From positions 38,900,152-38,964,151 of the forward strand of contig CM075775.1 in assembly GCA_037974665.1 (NCBI GenBank): a stretch of 64,000 bases of DNA, written 5' to 3'. The notes beneath the pieces were generated by a model. That model searched no databases. It saw nothing but the letters and a program-made list of their open reading frames with translations, and was not told the DNA's origin. The stretch is from Ehretia macrophylla. Its lineage: Eukaryota; Streptophyta; Magnoliopsida; Boraginales; Ehretiaceae. The first letter of the stretch is position 1. Each line of letters opens with the position of its first letter. The translations under genes were made by a program, and so were the position numbers. Shown here piece by piece: positions 25,101 through 37,898 of the stretch.

Positions 25101-27570
25101 AATTTTGGGATCCGAAAACAAACGCAGCCGAGCAGGCTTGCTACCCTCGTCGTAGAGCTCTCGGAGAGCTTTCCAACAGTATGTTGTGCACCACGTAACT
25201 CCTTACAGATCAAAAGTTATAGGCACCAGAGCGACGGAGACCTGGTCACAAGCCCCACGCCCTCGGTTTGTGGGCCCAACCTCTACGTGAAGTGAAGTTG
25301 TCTTGCCCAAGGTGCCTTGGGATTCGATAATAGAAATGTGATGGATTAGGTAGTCTTCCTTTTCGCGGCTCACGACGTACGATCCGGGACAATAAAACAA
25401 CGTAAAAGAAGAAAAGTGTCCCGAAACTGATGAAAACATTCAATTTTGGGATCCAAAAAAAGGCGCAGCCGAGCAAGTTTGTTGCCCCCGTCGTAGAGCT
25501 TTCGGAGAGCTTTCTAACGGTATGTTGTGCGCCACGTAACTCCTTACGAATCAAAAGTTATGGGCACTAGAGCGACAGAGACTTGGTCACAAGCCCATGC
25601 CCTCGGTTTGCAGGCCCAACCTCTATGTGAAGTGAAGTTGTCTTGCCTAAGGTGCCGTGGGATTTCGTAATAATGGATTAGGTTATCATCCTTTTCGCGG
25701 CTCACGACGTACTATCCGGGACAAAAAAAATAGCGCAAAAGAAGAAAGATGTCAAGAAACTTATGGAAACGTTCGATTTTTGGATCCAAAAACAAGCGCA
25801 TCTGAGTAGGCTTGCTACCCCAGTGGTAAAGCTCTTGGAGAGCTTTCCAACAGTATGTTGTGCGCCGCGTAACGCTTTACGGATCAAAAGTTATGGGTAC
25901 CGGAGCGACGGAGACCTGATCACAAGTCCCACGTCCTCGGTTTGTGGGCCCAACCTCTACGTGAAATGAAGTTGTCTTGCCCAACGTGCCATGAGATTCG
26001 GTATTAGAAATCTGATGGATTAGGTTGTCGTCCTTTTTGTTGTTCACGACGTAGGATCCGGGATGAAAACACAGCGCAAAAAAAGAAAAGTGTCCCAAAA
26101 CTTATGAAAACATTCAATTTTTGGATCCAAAAATAGGCGCAGACGAGCAAGCTTGCTGCCCCCATCATAGAGCTCTCGGAGAGCTTTCCAACGGTATGCT
26201 GTGCACCGTGTAACTCCTTACGGATCAAAAGTTATGGGCACCAGAGCGACGAAGACTTGGTCACAAGCCCCACGCCCTCGGTTTGCGGGCCCAAACCTCT
26301 ACGTGAAGTGAAGTTGTCTTGCCCAAGGTGCCATGCTATTCGGTAATAGAAATGTGATAGATTAGGTTGTCGTCCTTTACGCAGCTCATGAGGTACGATC
26401 CGGGACAAAAAAAAAAGTGCAAAAAAAGAAATGTGTCCCGAAACTTATGAAAACATTTGATTTTGGGATCCGAAAATAGGCGCAGCTGAGAAGTTTATCT
26501 GCCTCCATCGTAGAGCTCTCAGACAGCTTTCCAACAGTATGGTGTGCGCCGCGTAACTCATTACGGATCAAAAGTTATGGGCACTAGAGCGACGGAGACT
26601 TGGTCACAAGCCCCACGCCCTCTGTTTGCTGGCCCAGTCTCTACATGAAGTGAAGTTGTCTGGCCCAAGGTGCCATGGGATTCGGTAATAAAAATGTGAT
26701 AGATTAGGTTGTCGTGCTTTTCGCGGCTCACGACGTACGATCCGGGACAAAAAAAACAGCACAAAAAAAGAAAAGTGTCCCGAAACTTATGAAAATGTTC
26801 AATTTTGAGATCCGAAAATAGGCTCACCCAAGTAGGCTTGCTGCCCCCGTCGCAGAGCTCTCGGAGTGCTTTCCAATGGTATTCTGTGCGCCACGTACCT
26901 CCTTACAGATCAAAACTTATGGGCACCAGAGCGACGAAGACCTGGTCACAAGCCCCATACCCTCAGTTTGCGGGCCCAACTTTTACGTGAAGTGAAGTTG
27001 TCTTGCCCAAGGTGCCATGGGATTCGGTAAAAGAAATGTGACAGATTAGCATGTCGTCCTTTTTGCGGCTCACGGCGTACGATCTGAGACGAAAAAATAA
27101 CGAAAAAGCAAAAAAGTATCCCAAAACTGATCAAAAAGTTTAACTTTGGGCTCCAAAAATAGGCGTAGCCGAGCAGGCTTGCTTCCCCCGTCATAGAGCT
27201 CTCGGAGAGCTTTCCTACGGTATACTGTGCACCGCGTAATGCATTACAGATCAAAAGTTAAGTGCACTAGAGCGACAGAGACCTAGTCACAAGCCCCACG
27301 TCCTCAGTTTGCGGGCCCAGCCTCTACATGAAGTGAAATTGTCTTGCGCAAGGTGCCGTGGGATTCGGTAATAGAAATGTGATGGATTAGGTTGCCATCC
27401 TTTTCATGGCTCACGACGTACGATCCGGGATGAAAAAATAGTGTAAAAGAAGAAAAGTGTCCCAAAACTGATGAAAACGTTCAATTTTGGGATCCGAAAA
27501 TAGGCACAACCGAGCAGGCTTGCTCCTCCCGTCGTAGAGCTCTCGGAGAGCTTTCCAATGGTATGCTGTG
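19139..27570. repeat. 341-bp satellite array, block 2
   Basis: About 25 monomers in the same orientation and phase as block 1. It resumes at TAACTCCTTACGG, exactly where chromovirus A split a monomer. Variant families alternate, for example GGGCTCC versus GGGATCC before the CGAAAATAGG motif. It includes a shortened ~257-bp unit near 22200-22460. No genes are seen. Confidence 0.95.
22201..22597. repeat. Shortened satellite unit with local duplication
   Basis: GTGCGCCGCGTAACTCC and about 140 bp after it occur at 22201 and again at 22458, nearly identical (both carry the rare AGTCAAAAGCCCCACACC). The 257-bp spacing is about 84 bp short of a monomer. The join reads GTGTCC|TTATGGATC, so two distant parts of the monomer were fused. 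Confidence 0.8.
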
Positions 27571-28187
27571 TGTCACGCCCCAACCCGGCCTATAAGGTTA
27601 GACTAGGGTGTGAACTAAACATTCAAGTCATGTCCCGTACATAATCGTTCATGAAAGTTTACCACTTAACGTTTAGCCAAGACTCCATAATTTTTCTGGA
27701 AAACCGGCAGCATAAGGCTGTAATTGGGCTCTTTAGTTTGACCTAATTCTCTAAACGCCTCAAATTTCATTTCCAACTAAGATTACTATTTACCATCGAT
27801 AGAAACGTTACTAGTTGTCTCGAAGTCTCGCTTGATTAATAACCTAGCATGATACTATGTCTCGTTTGTTTGTTAATTCTTGTTACAAACGTACCTGTTG
27901 ATCTTAGCTTATCAATGAGTACTTGCTTAAGATCGGATAGGTTCATTTTACTTAATCCTTACCTGATACTTCATAATCCTATGATAGATACTAGCCAGTA
28001 ACGATAGCAAAACGACCATAGTAGTGTATGTCTAGTTATTATCAGTACAAGCCAAAATTAGACCCCAACTTACAACGGGGGTCTTTTACATTACAAACAT
28101 CAAGTAACATGAAAAGAAATAGTCTTCAAGCAGCATAGTGTTCACAAATGGCCATAATCAAGCAAAGCACATAGGACAGGCAATCAT

Positions 28188-28250
28188 TCCAAGGAATCAT
28201 CATTAGGCATGTCGTCCTCGGGTACCTGTTCCTGGTCTTTTTCACCTGAG
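28188..28250 (-). other. Putative acidic micro-exon in solo LTR A
   Basis: Third copy of the family A micro-exon. CATCTCAG is followed by GT and the frame EKDQEQVPEDDMPNDDSLE, then TGA. Length and stop position match the other two LTRs despite several substitutions. Confidence 0.4.
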
Positions 28251-30136
28251 ATGATAAAAGAGGGTGAGTCTTTATGAACTCAGCGAGAGGGGAACGAGAA
28301 ATAGGTTTTGAACTCATTTTCTTGTTCAACTTATGAAAACCCTTTTTGCAAGCATGAATATATCACAAGTAAGTACATAACATAATATAAAAGTAAAGGA
28401 ACACAATTACCCGTCTTTCCTCCCCGAGGTCCTCTAGGAACCAAGCGAGAGTACTTATACACATAGTGAAAAGGATACGGTGAGCTTTTGCTCTCAATTC
28501 ATGTCAGTATCAGTTGTTGCGGCCGACTTCAAATCATCCCCTTATCACGCCAAATGGGTGTACTCCGGATGTACCCCGAAATCCTACAACCCAAATCTCC
28601 GAGGAAGTCTAGCCCCCAATCAAGAGAGGGAATTGGACAATGGTAGTCATAGTTGCACCGGCAAGCCCGATGCCGCCCGGTGCCCGATGCCGCCCGGTGT
28701 GCGTGAACGCTACCACGCCAGAATGAAAGGTTGCAACCTTGTATGCAATGCACATTTATGACATTTCATATATCACATTAGGAGGACGACAAAGTAGGTT
28801 GCCTCCGAGCAGTCATAAGATTGCACATTGACAAGTAAACAAGCGAGGCACGATAAGACAAGTAATTTCACTTGAAAGGTACATGGAGTTATATGAACAT
28901 TAAACGGGCAGCCATGTAACGCATGTAAATCAAGTCATATAACTTATTTTGAAGTTCACGTAATCAAATAATAAGATTATTCATCATGCAACGACATCTA
29001 CGTGGGATCGGGTGCAAGAAAGGCCTACTTGTCAACATGTAATCATCAAAATCACATTTAGGGCTATGGGCAGCTACGGGCAGCCTACTAAACATATAAT
29101 TAAACACGATATTCATAGGATCAACACTTAGTAAATTTACCTAGTCCCTAGGGTTTCAATTCGTGCTTACCCGTATGATTAAGCCCCAAGTCATCTCAAA
29201 ATCAAACTCAAGCCATGCATCGATTAATTCAAACACCCTCAAGTATTCAAAACAGTCCACACAACATCCCAATGCCACAATCCCCAAGCATTTAATACAA
29301 CAAGGGAAGCTACAATAATTTTTCTAAGTATATCACTAAGTGAAACCCTCACTGCAATGGACTGTTTTCTCACAATTATTAAGACAACAAAAAAATCTCC
29401 AATTCCAGTGAATAAGATGTCAAATTAAATCTTAAGAAGCGAACTAAATTCAGAAACCAACCTCGCATCATTTGGAGTTCGGGTTCAATAGTTATAGCCA
29501 AAACAATGAGACTGCACAAAACTGTCCAGATTTGCACACATTACTTGTCGTTTTTTAGGGCCTTAGGGTCAGATTTAGCCTTAGTCCATTTATGACAAAA
29601 ATGTCCAGAACTGAAAAACATAGCAGCACACCAAATTTAATGCATTTTGGATATCATTTACTAAGTCAAAACTGGTTCGTTCTACAAGGTCAGTGAATCT
29701 GCCAAAACCTACTTCATTTTTCCAGGCTTTCCAAATTTGGACACATTTTAGTGATTTGCCATTTTTAGGATCTTAGAGTCAAAATTAGCTTTGGCCTATT
29801 TCTGTGAAAAATGTTCAGAACTCGAAAAACTAGTTATCTACCAATTTTCACACATTTTCAACATCATTTACCTAGCCAAAATCACCTCGCACCAACAAGA
29901 CAGAAAGCTGTCACATGCACGATTTCATCTATCATCACATTCTAGCCCAAAATCTTACCATGCATGGTTGTAAAAGCTTATGAACACACATATATCTCAA
30001 GTACAGAAGTAAAGATAGACATTTAAGGGCATACATGTGGTTTTTTGAAAAATTTTCAAGAAGTTTTAGCCCTCACCTTAGCAACACAACAAGAAGATGC
30101 ACAAGATTGATTCTTTTCCTTGCTTAGCCGAGACAC

Positions 30137-30663
30137 TGTAACGACCCCGCTAAGCGAATACTCACGAAGGAGCAGAGGCACACGGGCGACGCACACCAAC
30201 AATATATTGTCCGCTTTAGGTTACCCTACTGGGCCCCTTACGATTTTGTTCCCCCCGTGTTACCACGGGAAAAGGCCTATTGTCGAATATAAGGCGGAAC
30301 CCCGCTCTATATATTCAATGGTCCCAGCTCAAAGACTTCCGATGTGGGATTGTGTTACCACATTCCACCCCCCTTAAGGGGCCCCGCGCCCTCGCGGGAC
30401 ACGAGCACAAGGGAAGACCCGCTCTGATACCACTTAATGTAACGACCCCGCTAAGCGAATACTCACGAAGGAGCAGAGGCACACGGGCGACGCACACCAA
30501 CAATATATTGTCCGCTTTGGGTTACCCCACTGGGCCCCTCAGGGTTTTGTTCCCCCCGTGTTACCACGGGAAAATGCCTATTGTCAAATATAAGGCGGAA
30601 CCCCGCTCTATATATTCAATGGTCCAAGCTCAAAGACTTCCGATGTGGGATTGTGTTACCACA
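30137..30663 (-). mobile_element. TRIM (terminal-repeat retrotransposon in miniature)
   Basis: Two direct 226-bp LTRs (30137-30362 and 30438-30663) flank a 75-bp core. Read on the minus strand, each LTR begins TGTGGTAACAC and ends GTCGTTACA. The core starts TTAAG followed by TGGTATCAGAGC (initiator tRNA-Met primer site, 30421-30432) and ends in a purine-rich AAGGGGGGTGGAA. The flanking GACAC (30132-30136 and 30664-30668) is the target-site duplication. There is no coding capacity, as is normal for TRIMs, which rely on proteins from other elements. The LTRs differ at 8 of 226 positions by eye. It sits inside the family A solo LTR and is therefore younger than that LTR's insertion. Confidence 0.93.
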
Positions 30664-31652
30664 GACACCACTAGATTTTCTCAAATTTCCTAGCTTAGTA
30701 ACCAAGTTCTTAGTAGGTGCATGTGGTTAGAACAAGAAGAAAAGAAATGGAAGCTAGCAAACTCACCTAAACCGAAATGGAAGTGCTAAGGGCTTGCATG
30801 TGCATTTCTTTGCTCCTAGCTTTGCTTGGTCGAGTTCCTTGGTTGCTTGGAAGTCTTGAAGAGCCTTAGGATGAAGAACTTAGCTATGGAGTCTACAATA
30901 TTCAGCTAGGGCCGAGAGAGAGAGAGAAGAATGAGAGGAAATGAGAGAAATGAAAGAACAATAAAAGCCTTGCAAATGTTGAAGCATGTGTTGGCCTTGG
31001 GCATATAAATTTCAGACTTTTGTGTCTTCAAGAAGCATTTTGAATTACCTGGCATGGGCAAGGAGCTTGTGTCGAAATGGTGGAACTTTGGGGAGGGTTT
31101 TGAGCTAATTTTTTTTATGCATTTGTGTCATAGAATTGTCATAGAATGTCTAGGAATTAATTTGAATTAAGCAAGCAAGCACAAATGCTCACAAGGTGGT
31201 CGGCCAAGGCATTGCTAGAATCTTAATTTTTTTGTTTGTTCAAGGCTTATTTTATTGTGTGTTTGGGTTATGCAAAGAATAAAGAATAAAGAATAAAGAA
31301 TGTCTAGCTTTTGGTGCAATTTCGTCTTCTAGTGCATTGACTTATCATTTTAATATTAGTTAGTGGGATTTGTAGGATTAATTAATGACCTAGTGCTTCG
31401 TATAAGATACTTTCTTGATTAGCGTGATGGCACGTTTTCCTAGGTCTAGGGCACGCATTATGAGGTAGGGTACGAACTACAAGACGAATGCACGTTTCCC
31501 AAGTAAATGCACACAACCCTAAATGAATGCACGTAATTCAATGGAAGGTACACAAAACAAAACACAATTCTTAAACCTAGGTCAAGGTACGCAAATCTAG
31601 GTTAGGGCACACAAAATGAGGTATCGCACACAAATCGAGGTCGGGCCTCACA

Positions 31653-33400
31653 CTGTGCGCCGTAACTCCTTACGGATAAAAAATTATGGCACTAGAGCGA
31701 CGGAGACCTAGTTACAAGCCCCACTCCCTCGGTTTGTGGGCCCAACCTCTATGTGAAGTGAAGTTGTCTTGTCTAAGGTGCCGTGGGATTCGGTAATAGA
31801 AATGTGATGAATTAGGTTGTCGTCCTTTTCACGACACACGACGTACGATCCGGGACAAAAAAAAAACAGCGCAAAAAAAGAAAAATGTCCCAAAACTTAT
31901 GAAAATGTTTAATTTTGGGATCCAAAAACAAGCGTAGTCGAGCAGGCTTGCTACCCCTATCATAGAGCTCTCGGAGGGCTTTCCAACGGTATGCTGTGCG
32001 CCGCGTAACTCCTTACGGATCAAAAGTTATGGGCACCGGAGCGACGGAGACCTGGTCACAAGCCCCACGCCCCCAGTTTGCGAGCCCAACCTCTACGTGA
32101 AGTGAAATTATCTTGCCCAACGTGCTATGGGATTTGGTATTATAAATTTGATGGATTAGGTTGTCGTCCTTTTTTGTGCTCACGACGTACGATCCAGGAT
32201 GAAAAAACAGCGTAAAAGAAGAAAAGTGACCCAAAATTGATGAAAATGTTCAATTTTGGGATCCAAAAATAGGCACAGTAGAGCAGGCTTGCTGCCCCCG
32301 TCGTAGAGCTCTCGGAGAGCTTTCCAACGGTATGATATGCGTCGCGTAACTCCTTACGGATCAAAAATTATGGACACTAGAGCGACGGAGACCTAGTCAC
32401 AAGCCCTACTCCCTTGGTTTGCGGGCCCAACCTCTATGTGAAGTGAAGTTGTCTTGCCTAAGGTGCCATGGAATTCGGTAATAGAAATGTGATGAATTAG
32501 GTTGTCTTCCTTTTCGTGGCTCACGACGTATGATCCGGGACAAAAAAAAATAGCACAAAAAAAGAAAAATATCCCGAAACTTATGAAAATGTTCAATTTT
32601 GGGATCCGAAAACAAGCATAGCCGAGCAGGCTTGCTACCCCTGTCGTAGAGCTCTCGGAGGGCTTTCCAACGGTATGCTGTACGCCGTGTAACTCCTTAC
32701 GGATCAAAAGTTATGGGCACCGAAGCGACGGAGACCTAGTCACAAGCCCCACGCCCTCGGTTTGCGGGCCCAACCTCTACGTGAAGTGAAGTTGTCTAGC
32801 CCAACGTGCCGTAGGATTCGGTATTAGAAATGTGATGGATTAGATTGTCGTCCTTTTCGGTGCTCACGACGTACGATCCGGGATGAAAAAACAGTGTAAA
32901 AGTAGAAAAGTTACCCAAAACTGATGAAAACGTTCAATTTTGGGATCCGAAAATAGGCACAACTGAGCAGGCTTGCTGCCCCCATCGTAGAGCTCTCAGA
33001 GAGCTTTCCAAAAGTATGTTGTGCGCCGCGTAACTCCTTACGGAACCAAAATTATAGGCACTAGAGCGACGGAGACCTAGTCACAAGCCCCACTCCCTCG
33101 GTTTGCGGGCCCAACCTCTATGTGATGTGAAGTTGTCTTGCCTAAGGTGCCGTGGAATTCGATAATAGAAATGTGATGAATTAGGTTGTCATCCTTTTCG
33201 TGGCTCACGACGTACGATCCGGGACAAAAAAAAATAGCGTAAAAAAAGAAAAATGTCCCTAAACTTATGAAAATGTTCGATTTTGGGATCCGAAAACAAG
33301 CGTAGCCGAGCAGGCTTGCTACCCCTGTCGTAGAGCTCTCGGAGGGTTTTCCAACGTTATGCTGTGCATTGCGTAACTCCTTACAGATCAAAAGTTATGG
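31653..33400. repeat. Dimeric higher-order repeat (~684 bp) in the satellite
   Basis: Two monomer types alternate. Type 1 has CACTAGAGCG, ACTCCCT and CTATGTG; type 2 has CACCGGAGCG or CACCGAAGCG and CCAACGTGC. The type 1 marker occurs at 31724, 32409 and 33093, giving steps of 684-685 bp (two monomers) over about 2.5 units. Confidence 0.8.
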
Positions 33401-36299
33401 GCACTGGAGCGACGGACACCTGGTCACAAGCCCCACGCCCTCGATTTGCCGGCCCAACCTCTACTTGAAGTGATTTCCCAAGGTGCCAAGGGATTCGGTA
33501 ATAGAAATGTGATGGATTAGGTTGTCGACCTTTTCATTGCTCACGACGTATGATCCGGGACGAAAACACAACTCAAAAAAAGAAAAGTATCCCAAAACTG
33601 ATGAAAACGTTCAATTTTGTGATCCGAAAATAGGCACCGCTGGGCAGGCTTGCTGCCCCCGTGTAGAGCTCTCGGAGAACTTTTCAACGGTATGCTGTAC
33701 GCCATGTAACTCCTTACGGATCAAAAGTTATGGGCACCAGAGCAATAGAGACTTGTTCACAAGCCCTACACCCTCAGTTTGTAGGCCCAACCTCTACTTG
33801 AAGTGATTTCCCAAGGTGCCAAGGGATTCGGTAATAGAAATGTGATGGATTAGGTTGTCGACCTTTTCGCGGCTCACGATATATAATCCGGGACAAAAAA
33901 AATAGAGCAAAGAAAGAAAAGTGTCCCGAAACTTATGAAAACATTCGATTTTGGGATCTGAAAATAGGCACAGCTGAGTAGTTTTACTACCCCCGTCGTA
34001 GAGCTCTGGACAGCTTTCCAACGGTATGCTGTGCGTTGCGTAACTCATTACGGATCAAAAGTTATGGGCATCAGATCGACGGAGACTTGGTCTCAAGCCC
34101 CACGCCCTTGGTTTGCAGGCCCAGCCTCTACATGAAGTGAAGTTGTCTTGCCCAAGGTGCTGTGGGATTCGGTAATAGAAATGTGATGGATTAGGTTGCC
34201 GTCCTTTTCACGGCTCACGACGTACGATCCGGGATGAAAAAACAGCGTAAAAGAAGAAAAGTGTCCAAAAATTGATAAAAACGTTCAATTTTGGAATCCA
34301 AAAATAGGTGCAACCGAGCAGGCTTGCTGCCCCCATCGTAGAGCTCTCGGAGAGCTTTCCAACAGTATGCTGTGCGTTGCGTAACTCCTTACGGATCGAA
34401 AGTTATGGGCACTAGAGCGACGTTGACCTGGGCACAAGCCCCACGCCCTCAGTTTGCTGGCCCAACCTCTACCTAAAGTGAAGTTGTCTAGCACAAGGTG
34501 CCGTGGGATTTAGTAATAAAAATGTGATGGATTAGGTTGTCGTCCTTTTCGCGGCTAACAACGTTCGATCCGGGACAAAAAAAACAGCGCAAAAGAAAAA
34601 AAGTATCCCGAAACTGATGAAAATATTCGATTTTGGGCTCCAAAAACATACGCAACCGAGCAATCTTCCTGCCCCCATCGTAGAGCTATCGGAGAGCTTT
34701 TCAACGGTATGCTGTGCATCGCGTAACTCCTTACGGATCAAAAGTTATAGGCACTAGAGCGACGTTGACCTGGGCACAAGCCCCACGCCCTCAGTTTGCT
34801 GGCCCAACCTCTACCTAAAGTGAAGTTGTCTAGCACAAGGTGCCGTGGAATTCGGTAATAGAAATATGATGGATTAGGTTGTCATCCTTTTCGCAACCCA
34901 CGACGTACGATCCGTGACAAAAAAAAGAGAAAAAAAAGGTCCCGAAACTTATGAAAACATTCGATTTTGAGATCCGAAAATTGGCTCAGCCAAGCAGGCT
35001 TGCTGAACCAGTCGTAGAGCCCTCGGAGAGCTTTACAACGATATTCTGTGTGCCGTGTAACTCCTTACGGATCAAAAGTTATGGGCACCAGAGCGACGGA
35101 GACCTTGTCACATGCCTCACACCCTTGGTTTGCGGGCCCAGCCTCTATGTGAAGTGAAGTTGTCTTGCCCAAGGTGCCGTGGTATTCGGTAAAAGAAATA
35201 TGATTGATTAGCTTGTCATCCTTTTTGCGGCTCACGAAGCACGATCCGAGACGAAAAAACAGCGAAAAAGAAGAAAAGTGTCCCGAAACTGATAAAAACG
35301 TTCAACTTTGGGCTCCAAAAATAGGTGCAGCCAAGAAAGCTTGCTACCCCCGTCGTAGAGCTCTCAGAGAGCTTTCCAACGGTATGCTGTGCGCCGCGTA
35401 ACGCATTACGGATCAAAAGTTAAGTGCACCAGAGCGATAGAGACTTGGTCACAAGCCTTATGCCCTCGGTTTGCGGGCCCAGCCTCTACCTGAAGTGAAG
35501 TTGTCTTGCCCAAGGTGCCGTAGGATTTGGTAATAGAAATGTGATGGATTAGGTTGCCGTCCTTTTCGCGGCTCACGACGTACGATCCGAGATGAAAAAA
35601 TAGCGTAAAAGAAGAAAAGTATCCTGAAACTGATAAAAAGGTTCAATTTTGGGATCCGAAAATAGGCTCAACCGAGCAGGCTAGGTACCCCCATCGTAAA
35701 GCTCTCGGAGAGCATTCCAACGGTATGTTGTGTGCCGCGTAACTCCTTACGGATCAAAAGTTATGGGCACTAGAACGACGGAGACTTGGTCACAAGCCCC
35801 ATGCTATCGGTTTGCGGGCCCATCCTCTACGTGAAGTGAAGTTGTCTTGCCTAAGGTGCCATGGGATTCGGTAATAGAAATGTGTTGGATTAGGTTGTCC
35901 TCCTTTTCGCAGCTCACGACGTACAATCCAGACAAAAAAAAAAACAGTGCAAAAAAAGAAAAGTGTCCCGAAACTTATGAAAACGTTCGAATTTGGGATC
36001 CCAAAAAAGGCGCAGCCAAGCAGGCTTGCTGCCCCCGTCGTAGAGCTCTCGGAGAGCTTTCAAACGGTATGCTTTGCGCCGCGTAACGCCTTACGGATCA
36101 AAAGTTATAGGCACCGGAGCGACGGAGACCTGGTCACAAGCCCCACGCCCTCAAATTGCGGACCCAACCTCTACGTGAAGTGAAGTTGTCTTGCCCAAGG
36201 TGCCGTGGGATTCGGTAATAGGAATGTGATGTATTAGGTTGTCATCCTTTTTGCGGCTCACGACGTATGATCCAGGATGAAAATACAGCGCAGAAAAAG
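31653..36299. repeat. 341-bp satellite array, block 3
   Basis: About 13.6 monomers, same orientation. The first five monomers form a dimeric higher-order pattern. Later monomers include two neighbours sharing a deletion (GAAGTGATTTCCC, near 33465 and 33797) and two sharing GCGACGTTGACCTGGGC (near 34415 and 34757). Both pairs look like recent single-monomer duplications. The last bases, AAAAG, are the duplication for the next LTR. Confidence 0.93.
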
Positions 36300-37786
36300 T
36301 GTTGGTCCTTAATAACCTAAAAGGGGGGGGGGGGTGAATTAGGTTGTTTAGGCAATATTTAGCAATTTAAAATTTTTAATAGAGAGGCAATGTTAAATAA
36401 GGATTGATAATAAACAATAAGCTCTTGTAGGCAATTTATCAAACACTTGGTGAACATATAAATATTTAACACTAGATATGCAATTAGAGTTTCAAGGTAA
36501 AATCTCAAATAGATATCTTAACAATTACCAAGTAATTAAAATGAGCAATATCCACACGAAAGTAAATAACTTAAAAATAAAGAGAATAGAGTAAGAGAAA
36601 TCAAACACGAAGATTTTCAAGTGGTTCGCACTCCCGGGGGCCTAGTCCACCACCTAAGGTCTTCTCTTCCCTTAGGATTTTAATAACACTTCACTATGAT
36701 GCTTCTTCAAATGTTGGTGAAGCAAGAACCAACTACAATTACTCTTGAATCCACAAGAGTCACACAAGCTCCTTCAAATGTAGGTGAAGCTTAACCTACT
36801 ACTCTCTCTTCCTTTGAGTCCACAAAGGATTACAATACTTCTTCTCACAATGATTCTCTCAATCTATGTGAAAGAAATGTATTACAAAGATTTTGTGATA
36901 GAATGAATGAAAGTTGTAACTCCTATTTGAGTTTGATACTACACTTTAGAAAAATGATTTGAATGCTCAAAAGATATGATAATGATAGCTCAAGATTTCT
37001 CAATAGGAATGATATGAAAGCTCTTTGATAATCTGAAAATTATGGCTTGGAGATATGATGTTGAGGGAGAGAAGGCATGGCTTAAAAGGAGGGAAAGATG
37101 AGACAAAAATCGGATTTTAATCAATATTACCGGATTTTCCCGTTAAGTCATCCGGGCGCTGAGGCACTTATCCGGGCGCCCGGAAGGAGCATGTATCGCC
37201 CGGAAAAGTTGTTTCTGCCGGGCGTTGCACCTTCTATCCGGGCGACCGGAAAATGCCGGTAACGCCCGGATGCCATAAAAATGCTGAAAATGTATTTTTA
37301 GCCCAGAGTTATTTGGGCATATTGAAAAGGAATTTTCTTAGCATTTTTTAAACATCCCAAAAAATTTCAAACGGTTGAAAGGAATTTTTATAAAATGATT
37401 TTAAAAACAAGAGTTTGAAAAATATTTTTTTCATGAAGGATTTTTTCAAATAAGAAAACAATTGTTTTGAGAAATTTTGAGCGATACAAATCCTTCTTAG
37501 ACAAGCCACAACTTTTCAGGCCGGTACCCCTTATGTCACCTACTTCTCCTTCCTTGTGACTCCCTCTTTATCTGCGAGACAATATCTTGAATTCTTTAGG
37601 GCTTGGATACAATTTGATAGTGCTTGGTCTTTGATCCAAAAAGCTTTCTATTCTTGACTGAAACAACTTGATCCAATGTTGGTGTAGACTTGCTTTGGAA
37701 CGAAGGTCTTACAAAAAAAATGCTAAAGCACAATTAAGATGTTTTGTTATTATCAAAATCAATATTATAGACTTTTTAGGCCAACA
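36300..37786 (-). mobile_element. Solo LTR of Sirevirus family C
   Basis: Reads TGTTGGTCCTTAATAACC to TTTTTAGGCCAACA on the plus strand, flanked by AAAAG (36295-36299 and 37787-37791). It matches the 5' LTR of the Sirevirus at 51968-53453 with roughly two dozen substitutions plus homopolymer changes. It has a G-run near 36324 and a GC-rich module near 37150-37270 with the 12-bp palindrome CCGGGCGCCCGG (37172-37183). No gene is seen inside. Confidence 0.93.
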
Positions 37787-37898
37787 AAAAGAAAAGTGTC
37801 CCAAAATATATGAAAACATTCGAGTTTGGGATCCGAAAATAGGCGCAGCTGAGATGGCTTGCTGCCCCCGTCGTAGAGCTTTTCAACGGTATGATGTG
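37787..37898. repeat. Satellite fragment between LTR C and LTR B
   Basis: Part of one monomer of the variant type with CATTCGAGTTTGGGATCC, GCTGAGATGG and GAGCTTTTCAACGGTATGATGTG. The last five bases, ATGTG, are the flank duplicated around the B LTR. Confidence 0.9.

Larger units (their letters stand above)
27571..31652 (-). mobile_element. Solo LTR of chromovirus family A
   Basis: Reads TGTCACGCCCCAACCC to GTCGGGCCTCACA, the reverse complement of the family A LTR ends, with CTGTG duplicated on both sides (27566-27570 and 31653-31657). Without the nested TRIM it is about 3.55 kb, the full LTR length, so it probably formed by LTR-LTR recombination. The internal TTTATTC microsatellite (as GAATAAA near 31275), the GA-rich tract near 30912 and the micro-exon are all recognisable. 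A short direct duplication (CCCGATGCCGCCCGGTG) is present near 28670. Confidence 0.93.

Noticed and set aside
28480-28761. 93-codon ORF as a host gene
   Set aside because: It lies within the solo LTR of family A on the antisense strand, with low-complexity and duplicated segments and no recognisable product.
30421-30432. GCTCTGATACCA here and at 51954 as the end of a tRNA gene
   Set aside because: There is no tRNA body with arms or anticodon. On the opposite strand each is the expected primer-binding site next to an LTR.
30120-30693. Two overlapping ORFs of 85 and 137 codons as duplicated protein domains
   Set aside because: The internal repeat is the pair of TRIM LTRs, which are non-coding; the frames are incidental.
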